Source: an uncultured Lutibacter sp. (lineage in GTDB: Bacteria; Bacteroidota; Bacteroidia; Flavobacteriales; Flavobacteriaceae). From it: a DNA stretch of 37,921 bases. Below the pieces are notes generated by a model. The model made no database searches. It was not told the DNA's origin and saw only the letters and a program-made list of their open reading frames with translations. A program made the position numbers and the translations under genes. The first letter of the stretch is position 1, and every line of letters starts with the position of its first letter. This document shows, piece by piece, positions 8,240 through 15,585 of this stretch. The DNA is taken from contig NZ_CALAEQ010000107.1 in the NCBI RefSeq assembly GCF_937891065.1, positions 1 to 37,921 of the forward strand. The letters run 5' to 3'.

Positions 8240-9508
8240 ATGAAAGAAAATTTACTTCATTTTATATGGAAACTTAAGTTGTTTTCATCTAAAAACTTAC
8301 AAACAGTTAATGGCGAAATTATTGAAATAATTTCAACAGGAATAGAAAACAGTAATTCTGGCCCTGATTTTTTAAATGCTAAAATTACAATTAACAAGCA
8401 ACTTTGGGCTGGTAATGTTGAGATTCATATCAATTCGTCTGATTGGTATGCTCATAATCATGAAGTAGATGAAAATTATGATGCTGTTATTTTACATGTA
8501 GTTTGGGAACATGATGTTGAGATTTTTAGAAAATCAAATGAAGCAATTGCGACATTAGAATTAAAAAATTATATATCGAAGGATTTACTAAATAAACACA
8601 ATCAACTTTTTAGCAAAACCAAAAAATGGATTAATTGTGAAAATGATATTAGTACTATAAATTCGTTTGTACTTGCACATTGGTTTGAACGACTTTATTT
8701 TGAACGATTGGAACAAAAATCGATACAAATTCAGCAAATATTAACAAAAACGAATACAGATTGGGAATCAACTTTGTTTGTTTTGTTAGCGAAGAATTTT
8801 GGGTTAAAAATTAATGCAGATGCTTTTATGAATTTTGCAAATTCCTTCGATTTTTCAATTGTTAGAAAAGTTTCATTTAAACCAGACGAATTAGAGGCAT
8901 TGTTTTTTGGACAAGCGGGCTTGTTATCGAAAACTTCTGAATCAGTATATTTTATAAAATTAAAAGAGCAGTATGATTATTTAAAGTTAAAATTTAAGTT
9001 GATTCCAATTTCAAATAATCAAGTACAATTTTTTAGATTGCGTCCAAATAATTTTCCAACAATACGGTTATCTCAACTAGCATCATTATACGGTACTCAC
9101 CAAAATTTATTTTCAAAGATTATTGAAATAAATACTATTGAGGGTTATTATGATTTGTTAAATGTTTCAACTTCTAAATTTTGGAAAACACATTATACTT
9201 TTGAAAAAGAATCAAAAACGAGCGAAAAAAAACTCACAAAATCTTTTGTTGATTTATTATTAATAAACACGATTATTCCACTGAAATTCATGTATTTGAA
9301 AAGTTTAGGGAAAAGCGATTTTAGCACTTTAATATCAATTATTGAACAAATTAAACCTGAAAAAAACACTATTATTTCAAATTTTAATGACTTAAAAATT
9401 AAAAGTAATAATGCTTTTGAATCGCAGGCATTGATTCAGCTTAAAAATGAATATTGTAACAAACAATTATGTTTACAATGTTCAATAGGAAAAGAGCTAT
9501 TGAAATAA
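8240..9508 (+). CDS. DUF2851 family protein, nuclease-like pattern
   Basis: A 422-aa soluble protein of the DUF2851 type, widespread in Bacteroidota; no function is established as far as I know. Near the N-terminus GPDFLNAKI (D43) is followed by GNVEIHI (E61-x-H63) and SSDWYAHNHEVDENYDAVILHVV (66-88). The D...ExH order resembles a PD-(D/E)xK nuclease core with His in the Lys place. The protein has exactly four cysteines: C133 and a C-terminal cluster C406-x4-C411-x2-C414 followed by SIGKELL. Such a set could hold zinc or an iron-sulphur cluster. The nuclease idea is my inference. It is a single plus-strand gene between minus-strand neighbours. The start is ATG at 8240, and its stop lies inside a palindrome shared with the convergent gene. 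Confidence 0.85.
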   Translation: MKENLLHFIWKLKLFSSKNLQTVNGEIIEIISTGIENSNSGPDFLNAKITINKQLWAGNVEIHINSSDWYAHNHEVDENYDAVILHVVWEHDVEIFRKSNEAIATLELKNYISKDLLNKHNQLFSKTKKWINCENDISTINSFVLAHWFERLYFERLEQKSIQIQQILTKTNTDWESTLFVLLAKNFGLKINADAFMNFANSFDFSIVRKVSFKPDELEALFFGQAGLLSKTSESVYFIKLKEQYDYLKLKFKLIPISNNQVQFFRLRPNNFPTIRLSQLASLYGTHQNLFSKIIEINTIEGYYDLLNVSTSKFWKTHYTFEKESKTSEKKLTKSFVDLLLINTIIPLKFMYLKSLGKSDFSTLISIIEQIKPEKNTIISNFNDLKIKSNNAFESQALIQLKNEYCNKQLCLQCSIGKELLK

Positions 9509-9518
9509 ATTATTTCAA
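9500..9518. terminator. Palindrome over convergent stop codons
   Basis: TTGAAATAA (9500-9508), one base, then TTATTTCAA (9510-9518): a perfect 9-bp inverted repeat that contains the TAA stops of both DUF2851 (plus) and the M28 peptidase (minus). It could be a weak bidirectional terminator, but there is no GC stem. Confidence 0.4.
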
Positions 9519-11162
9519 CATTGACTTTTCACGAATAGCTTTAAATTCAGACTTTTCATTCCATTTTGGAAAACTAGATTCGTTTGCCAATTTATATCCA
9601 ATTTTAAAAAATAGTTGCGCATCTTCTACTATTCCTGCTAAATCAGAAGTTAATGGATTATACTCGTCAGTTGGTTTGTGATAAGCATTTGCCCAATAAG
9701 CATTAATTTGCTCTTTTGCCCATTCTTTACCATTTTCTCTACTGTCTTGCCAGCCTTTTATAAACAATGATGGTATTCCTTCTTTTGCAAAACTAAAATG
9801 ATCGGATCTATAATACATTCCATTTTCTGGGAAAGGTTCGTTAATGATATATCTATTTTGTTCTTTTGCGGCTTGTTCTACATACGTATCTAATTCAGAT
9901 TGTCCGAAACCTGTAATGGTTACATCTTTCATTTTACCCATTGGTAATAGTAATTCGTAATTTAAGTTTGCAACTGTATTTTTAGATGTTGAAAATCCAT
10001 TTTGGGCATAGAATCTTGAGCCAATCATTCCAGTTTCTTCAGCAGTAACAAAAATAAATACTATTGATCTTTCAGGTTTGTTCTCTAATTTACTGAAAGC
10101 TTTTGCAGTTTCTAACATAGCTCCTAATGCTGTTCCATTATCCATTGCTCCATTATAAATAGAATCTTCATTGTGGATAGGGCCTATTCCAAAATGATCC
10201 CAATGTGCACTATAAACAATACATTCATCTGGGCGTTTGCTTCCTTCAATTATTCCTACAACATTTTTGCTGTTTTGAAATTTTAATGCTGTTTTTATAG
10301 TTAAGTTTAAGTTACAGTTTAAATTTAAAGCATTAAAAGTGGAATTTTCAGCATTTTTAGTAAGTTCATCAAAATTAAGTCCAGACTTTTCAAATAGTGA
10401 TTTACATGCATTATCAGTAATCCAACCTTCAAGGGCACATTTTTTAGCATTTAAATCTTTAGCTTGATCTGAAATTCCAGAACCTGATGTGTTTGTTAAC
10501 ACCTGCCATCCATAACCTGCAGGTTTGGTTGAATGTATTACAAGAACCCCTTTAGCTCCTTGTCTGGCTGCTTCTTCATATTTATAAGCCCATCTGCCAT
10601 AATATGTCATTGCATTACCATTAAAAAGGTTTTTATTTTGTGTTGCAAAACCTGGGTCATTCACTAAAACTAAAACAATTTTATCCTTTACATCTATGTT
10701 TTTATAGTCATTCCATCCATATTCTGGAGCTACAATTCCATACCCTGCAAAAATAATTTCAGCATCTTTTATTTGAACTGAGTCTTTAATATGGGGAGTT
10801 TTAGCAATGTAATCTTTAACGTTTTCTAAAACTAATTCACCATTTTCAGTATTTAAAGTAATGCTTTTATCGGGAGAAAATTTTAATTCAACCAATGGTA
10901 CATTTTGAAAATAATCACCATTATAGGCTCCTTTTATGCCCATCTCTTTTAATGAATTAGCAAGATATTGTGTTGCCTTTTCTTCTCCAATAGTAAAAGG
11001 TTTTCTGCCTTGAAACTCATCTGAAGATAAAGTAACAATGTGCTTTTCCAAATCTATTTTATTAATTGAATTTTCAGCTTTTTTAGCTTGATCTATATTT
11101 GAACAGCTTGTGATTGTTAGTAGAATAAATGAAATTTGAACGAACTTTGATAAAATGTTCAT
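9510..11162 (-). CDS. M28 family peptidase lipoprotein
   Basis: A 550-aa secreted zinc aminopeptidase-like enzyme. A lipoprotein signal with lipobox LTITSC places the lipidated Cys at residue 20; the next residues SNIDQ are not strongly acidic, so periplasmic-facing anchoring is more likely than surface display. A PA-type insert domain (about 110-220, with VLVNDPGF and ARQGAKGVLVIHS) precedes the catalytic region. Zinc ligands are visible: H320 and D322 in SAHWDHFG, D341 in GAMDNGTALG, E375-E376 in TAEETGMIGS, and a late His in YRSDHFSF. It probably trims peptides for uptake. It lies 34 bases downstream of the metallo-hydrolase gene, suggesting an operon. The start is ATG at 11160-11162. Confidence 0.93.
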   Translation of the reverse strand: MNILSKFVQISFILLTITSCSNIDQAKKAENSINKIDLEKHIVTLSSDEFQGRKPFTIGEEKATQYLANSLKEMGIKGAYNGDYFQNVPLVELKFSPDKSITLNTENGELVLENVKDYIAKTPHIKDSVQIKDAEIIFAGYGIVAPEYGWNDYKNIDVKDKIVLVLVNDPGFATQNKNLFNGNAMTYYGRWAYKYEEAARQGAKGVLVIHSTKPAGYGWQVLTNTSGSGISDQAKDLNAKKCALEGWITDNACKSLFEKSGLNFDELTKNAENSTFNALNLNCNLNLTIKTALKFQNSKNVVGIIEGSKRPDECIVYSAHWDHFGIGPIHNEDSIYNGAMDNGTALGAMLETAKAFSKLENKPERSIVFIFVTAEETGMIGSRFYAQNGFSTSKNTVANLNYELLLPMGKMKDVTITGFGQSELDTYVEQAAKEQNRYIINEPFPENGMYYRSDHFSFAKEGIPSLFIKGWQDSRENGKEWAKEQINAYWANAYHKPTDEYNPLTSDLAGIVEDAQLFFKIGYKLANESSFPKWNEKSEFKAIREKSMLK

Positions 11163-11196
11163 GTTGAGAAGTTTAGGGTTTGTTTGTATATGAAAT

Positions 11197-11958
11197 TTAA
11201 TTGGTTGGATACCATTTTAGTAAGCGAACATCAATGGTGTTATTTTTTGAATTTACACTATTTTTAAACTCTTTCACATCGCTAAATCCATCTTTTCCTC
11301 TGTAATGAAAAGGATACACAATTTTTGGTTGAAATTCTAAAACGGCACTTGCAGCTTGTTTTATATCCATTGTATATGGTAAATTCATACAAATAAAAGC
11401 AATATCAATATTTTGAAGCATTCTCATTTCTGGAATATCTTCAGTATCTCCTGAGATATAAATATTTTTGTTATCAACAGTTAAAATATAACCATTCCCT
11501 CTACCTTTTGGGTGTTTTGAATCTGCTTCTTCAGGTAAATTATACATAGAAATAGCTTTTATAAAAAAGCCCAATCTGTGAATACCTTGTCCGTTAGCTA
11601 AAACTTCAGTTTTATCAAAATACGTACCTTTCAATTGATCTTTCACAGCTTTTGGAGCAATAAAAATAGCTTTTGAAGTATCTAATGAGTCTAATGTTGC
11701 TAAATCTAAATGATCCCCATGAGTATCAGTTATTAGTATAATATCAGGAGATTTTAATCCAACATATAAATTAGCACCACCATAAGGATCAACATAAACG
11801 GTTTTATTATTATAAGTTAGTACAAAACTACTGTGTAAAATTGGCTTAATTTTTATTTCTCCGTTATTTGTTTTATGGGTTTCAATTGTTGAATTTTGGC
11901 TCCAACTAAAGTTAGAAATTAGAAATAGTATAAATAGTGAAATTGTTTTTAATTTCAT
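11197..11958 (-). CDS. Secreted MBL-fold metallo-hydrolase
   Basis: A 253-aa protein with a signal peptide (residues 1-20, ending FSWSQ) and a compact metallo-beta-lactamase fold related to UlaG-like hydrolases. The metal box reads ITDTHGDHLD: H80, D82 and H83 are present, but the first ligand of the usual HxHxDH is Asp78. Further ligand candidates are D in SGDTED and H in PFHYRG. Its substrate is unknown. A TTG at 11962-11964 is in frame two codons upstream; ATG at 11956-11958 is preferred because it gives MKLKTISLFILF, a normal signal peptide. Same-strand neighbours at 34 and 37 bases suggest co-transcription. Confidence 0.88.
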   Translation of the reverse strand: MKLKTISLFILFLISNFSWSQNSTIETHKTNNGEIKIKPILHSSFVLTYNNKTVYVDPYGGANLYVGLKSPDIILITDTHGDHLDLATLDSLDTSKAIFIAPKAVKDQLKGTYFDKTEVLANGQGIHRLGFFIKAISMYNLPEEADSKHPKGRGNGYILTVDNKNIYISGDTEDIPEMRMLQNIDIAFICMNLPYTMDIKQAASAVLEFQPKIVYPFHYRGKDGFSDVKEFKNSVNSKNNTIDVRLLKWYPTN

Positions 11959-11995
11959 GAACAAGTGCTTTTTTTGATTTTATTTTAATTATTAT

Positions 11996-12412
11996 TTAGA
12001 TTTTTATTTCTTTATAAAAATCTTTTACCCAAGCAACCATTTGATTTTCAGTTAATAGTGTTGAATTAGAAACTCCAATTAATTTATCAGCAAGTTGCAT
12101 ATTGCTTTTAAGTTCTTTTTCAAGAATATTTTTCATATTTGAAGGTCCAAACAAAACTACCGATTCACATTTTTCAACTTCTTTTAATAAATTTTTTACG
12201 TACTGATTAGTTTGTTCAATTTTACGATTTAATTTATTTTTTTCAAAAGTCATAAACTGTCCTCCAAACCTACCGTATTTTTTTGATTCTCCATCAATAC
12301 GTTCTCTAGTTTCAATATTTGATTCAATAACTTTAACAGAATGGGTATCATTTGAAAGCTTAATAATTACAGCTTGTTTAGTGTCAATCCAAATTCCAAT
12401 GTTTTTTTTCAT
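11996..12412 (-). CDS. Small Dom34/eRF1-domain-like protein
   Basis: A 138-aa soluble protein. The opening KNIGIWIDTKQAVIIKL, the middle VVLFGPSNMKNILEKEL (about 84-100) and the ending TENQMVAWVKDFY follow the layout of bacterial proteins related to domain 3 of eRF1/Dom34 (baeRF or translational-machinery-like: WIDxxxAxIxxL, then hxLxGPxxxKxxLxxxL, then QhVAxVxxFF). The assignment is by pattern memory, not a search. A basic middle stretch (RERIDGESKKYGRFGGQF, about 37-54) could contact RNA. The start is ATG at 12410-12412. It heads the run with the metallo-hydrolase and M28 genes, downstream of the beta-oxidation operon terminator. Confidence 0.65.
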   Translation of the reverse strand: MKKNIGIWIDTKQAVIIKLSNDTHSVKVIESNIETRERIDGESKKYGRFGGQFMTFEKNKLNRKIEQTNQYVKNLLKEVEKCESVVLFGPSNMKNILEKELKSNMQLADKLIGVSNSTLLTENQMVAWVKDFYKEIKI

Positions 12413-12511
12413 AATTGTTAATTTTAAGTTTTAAACAATCGAGGTAGAGGTAAGAACTATTTGTCTACTATAAAATTACAAAAAAAATCATCAAATTTTT
12501 AGTGATTAATG

Positions 12512-12543
12512 AAAAAACTGTAACAATATTGTTACAGTTTTTT
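12512..12543 (-). terminator. Perfect 32-bp palindrome, operon terminator
   Basis: AAAAAACTGTAACAAT (12512-12527) is followed directly by its exact reverse complement (12528-12543). On the minus strand it follows the acyl-CoA dehydrogenase stop by 30 bases and ends in a run of six T, as expected for an intrinsic terminator. The inner ACTGTAACAATATTGTTACAGT could also serve as a dyad operator for the next gene (start 12412). Confidence 0.75.
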
Positions 12544-12573
12544 AATGAGTATTTAAATAAATCTAAGTTAAGT

Positions 12574-14367
12574 CTAGAAACAATACTTGTTTTCAGCGAT
12601 AACTTTAGAAGCAATAACCTTACGTAATGCTATTGGATTTGGGTTGATTACGTATTTGGTAAATCGTTTTAAGCCCATAAGCATCATTCTTTGTTCATCA
12701 CCTTCTGAGAAGTAAAGAACAGCCTCTTTTCCAAAGCTAGTTGTTTTTTCAACAGCATTGTATAAATTTAATTTAGCCATTGCTATTTGAATTTCACCTT
12801 CTTTTTCAGAGGTTAATTTTACAATTTTTTCAGCTTTTAATAGCGCAGATTCAGCCATATAAACTTCAATCATTACTTCAGCAGCAGCTAAAATTAATTG
12901 TTGATGGTTTTCTAATTCAGCTCCATATGTTTGTACCGCTTTTCCTGCAATCATTAAAAAAGCTTTTTTTAATTTAGCAATCATGGCTTTTTCTTCTGAT
13001 AATAATTCAGAAAAATCAGGTGTTTCAAAAGAAGGAATTCCCATTAAACTATTACCAACTTCCATTGCTGGTGTTAATAAGTCAATTTGGCCTTTCATTG
13101 CTTTTTTAAGCAACATTCCAACGGTTAAAAGTCTATTAATCTCATTAGTTCCTTCATAAATTCTAGTAATACGAGCATCTCTCCAAGCACTTTCCATAGG
13201 TGTGTCTTTCGAGAATCCCATACCTCCAAAAATTTGAATCCCTTCATCAGATACAAATTGAGAAACTTCAGAACCATACACTTTAATAATTGCACATTCA
13301 ATAGCATATTCACTAAAAGCTGTTAATTCCGCTTCTTGATGAGTTTTACCGTCTGCCAATAAAGCATCAATCATATTTTGTATGTCTTTAGCTGATCTGT
13401 AACAACCAGCATCAAGAGCAAAAGTTTTAGCACTCATTTCGGCATATTTTTTCTGAATAGCACCAAAATTAGAAATTGCTGTTTTAAATTGGATACGTTC
13501 ATTTCCATAATTAACAGACTCAGTAATAATTCTTCTACTAGCATCTAAACAAGCTGCACCTAATTTAATACGACCAACATTTAAAGAGTTTAAAGCAATT
13601 TTAAAACCTTCACCTCGGTCAGATAACATATTTTCAACAGGTACTAAAGTATCATTAAAGAATACTTGTCGTGTTGAAGAAGACGTAATTCCTAATTTGT
13701 TTTCTTCTTCACCTAATGTAATACCATTTGGATTATTTTTATCAAAATCTAAAATAAAAGCAGTGATGTTTTTATCTTTTTCAATACGACCAAAAACAAT
13801 GAAAATTTCAGCGAAACCTGCATTTGAAATCCACATTTTTTGTCCATTAATTTTATAATGTTTGCCATCTGCAGTTAATTCTGCAGTTGTTTTTCCGGAA
13901 TTAGCATCGCTACCTGCTCCCGGTTCAGTTAAACAATATGCACCAAATTTTTCACCAGATGTTAATAATGGTAAATATTTTTGTTTTTGATCTTCAGTAC
14001 CATACAGAAAAATTGGCATTGTTCCAATTCCGGTATGCGCACCAAAAGCTGTTCCAACAGAACCTGTTGCTGATGAAATATAATCAGTTACTAACATTGT
14101 TGATACAAATCCCATTCCAATTCCGCCATATTTTTGAGGAATTGAAACGCCTAAAAATCCCATTTCTCCAGCTTTACGCATTACTTCTTCAGTTAATGCA
14201 TAATCTTTCTTTTCAAATCGTTCTTTATGTGGCCAAACTTCACGGTCAATAAATTCAATAACCGCATCTTTCATCATTTTTTGTTCTTCACTAAACTCTT
14301 CTGAAATAAAAATATCTTCAGACTTAATTTCTTTGATTAGGAATTCTCCTCCTTTTATTGTTGCCAT
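12574..14367 (-). CDS. Acyl-CoA dehydrogenase (long, VLCAD-like)
   Basis: FAD enzyme for the first step of beta-oxidation, making trans-2-enoyl-CoA. At 597 aa it has the C-terminal extension of the VLCAD/ACAD9-like type. An N-terminal helical domain is followed by the FAD/substrate box GAYCLTEPGAGSDA (142-155), MWISNAGFA (178-186) and the candidate catalytic Glu405 in YEGTNEINR (404-412). About 170 further residues form the extra helical domain. It lies 29 bases after the thiolase gene and is the last gene of the marR-fadN-fadA-like operon. The start is ATG at 14365-14367. Confidence 0.94.
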   Translation of the reverse strand: MATIKGGEFLIKEIKSEDIFISEEFSEEQKMMKDAVIEFIDREVWPHKERFEKKDYALTEEVMRKAGEMGFLGVSIPQKYGGIGMGFVSTMLVTDYISSATGSVGTAFGAHTGIGTMPIFLYGTEDQKQKYLPLLTSGEKFGAYCLTEPGAGSDANSGKTTAELTADGKHYKINGQKMWISNAGFAEIFIVFGRIEKDKNITAFILDFDKNNPNGITLGEEENKLGITSSSTRQVFFNDTLVPVENMLSDRGEGFKIALNSLNVGRIKLGAACLDASRRIITESVNYGNERIQFKTAISNFGAIQKKYAEMSAKTFALDAGCYRSAKDIQNMIDALLADGKTHQEAELTAFSEYAIECAIIKVYGSEVSQFVSDEGIQIFGGMGFSKDTPMESAWRDARITRIYEGTNEINRLLTVGMLLKKAMKGQIDLLTPAMEVGNSLMGIPSFETPDFSELLSEEKAMIAKLKKAFLMIAGKAVQTYGAELENHQQLILAAAEVMIEVYMAESALLKAEKIVKLTSEKEGEIQIAMAKLNLYNAVEKTTSFGKEAVLYFSEGDEQRMMLMGLKRFTKYVINPNPIALRKVIASKVIAENKYCF

Positions 14368-14396
14368 TTTAAGTTACTATTTAGATTTTAGATTTT

Positions 14397-15581
14397 TTAT
14401 TTTAATAATTCGTAAACTCCTGCTGCACCTTGCCCTGTTCCAACACACATGGTTACAATACCATATTTGTTTTTACGTCTTCGCATTTCATTAAATAATT
14501 GAACAGAGAGTTTTGCTCCAGTACAACCTAGCGGATGTCCCATTGCAATAGCCCCTCCATTAACATTTACAATATCTTGGTTGATATTTAATTCACGCAT
14601 AACGGCTAAGGATTGTGAGGCAAACGCTTCATTTAATTCAATTAAATCGATATCGTTTAACGTTAAGTTAGCTTGTTTTAAGGCCTTTGGAATTGCTTTT
14701 ACAGGGCCAATTCCCATAATTCTTGGCTCAACACCAACAGCTGCAAATGAAACCATGCGAGCAATAGGCTCAATATTTAATTCTTTTACCATTTCTTCAC
14801 TCATTACTAATAAAAATGCTGCTCCATCACTCATTTGAGATGAATTACCAGCTGTAACACTTCCTCCATTTGCAAAAACAGGACGTAATTTAGCTAAAGC
14901 TTCTATAGATGTTCCTTTTCGTGGACCTTCATCAGATGTGACTGTATAATTTTTTGTTTGTTTTTTCCCATTATCATCTAGAAATATATTCTCAACAGTA
15001 ATAGGAACAATATCATCATTGAATTTATCTTGAGCTTGAGCTTCTAGTGCTTTCATATGTGATTTAAAAGAAAATTCATCTTGATCTTCACGAGAAACTT
15101 TAAATTGTTTAGCAACAGCTTCAGCTGTTAATCCCATTCCCCAATAATAATCTTCGTGCCCTTCTTTAGCTGATTTATAATTTGGAACTGGACGATAACC
15201 ACCCATCGGAATATAACTCATGCTTTCTACACCACCTGCAATTATACAATCGGCCATTCCAGATTGAATTTTAGCAACGGCAATACTTACAGTTTCTAAT
15301 CCTGATGCGCAGTAACGATTCACTGTCATTCCTGGAACATCATCAATTTTTAATCCCATTAATGAAATTAATCGTCCCATATTTAACCCTTGCTCAGCTT
15401 CAGGCATGGCATTTCCAACAATTACATCATCAATTCTTTTTTTGTCTAATTGTGGAAAATCTTTTAATAAATGTTCAATTGTTTCAGCAGCCAATTCATC
15501 AGGTCTTTTAAACCTAAAAACTCCTTTTGGTGCTTTTCCAACTGCTGTTCTATATCCTTGTACTATATATGCTGTTTTCAT
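14397..15581 (-). CDS. fadA: Acetyl-CoA C-acyltransferase (3-ketoacyl-CoA thiolase)
   Basis: Last step of beta-oxidation: thiolytic release of acetyl-CoA from 3-ketoacyl-CoA. At 394 aa it has the normal thiolase length. The nucleophile is Cys91 in VNRYCASGLE, NEAF is at 317-320, His349 is in NGGAIAMGHPLG, and the second Cys379 is in TMCVGTGQG. It starts 4 bases after the stop of the FadN-type gene, so the two are coupled and probably form a functional pair. An acetyl-CoA acetyltransferase role cannot be excluded by motif alone, but the operon points to fatty-acid breakdown. Confidence 0.95.
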   Translation of the reverse strand: MKTAYIVQGYRTAVGKAPKGVFRFKRPDELAAETIEHLLKDFPQLDKKRIDDVIVGNAMPEAEQGLNMGRLISLMGLKIDDVPGMTVNRYCASGLETVSIAVAKIQSGMADCIIAGGVESMSYIPMGGYRPVPNYKSAKEGHEDYYWGMGLTAEAVAKQFKVSREDQDEFSFKSHMKALEAQAQDKFNDDIVPITVENIFLDDNGKKQTKNYTVTSDEGPRKGTSIEALAKLRPVFANGGSVTAGNSSQMSDGAAFLLVMSEEMVKELNIEPIARMVSFAAVGVEPRIMGIGPVKAIPKALKQANLTLNDIDLIELNEAFASQSLAVMRELNINQDIVNVNGGAIAMGHPLGCTGAKLSVQLFNEMRRRKNKYGIVTMCVGTGQGAAGVYELLK

Positions 15582-15585
15582 GTTT

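Noticed and set aside
10173-10181. TGTGGATAG, one base from a DnaA box
   Set aside because: A single copy within the M28 peptidase gene with no cluster nearby; no sign of an origin.
13938-14252. 104-codon plus-strand open frame
   Set aside because: It runs opposite to the acyl-CoA dehydrogenase gene and is a shadow of its codons.
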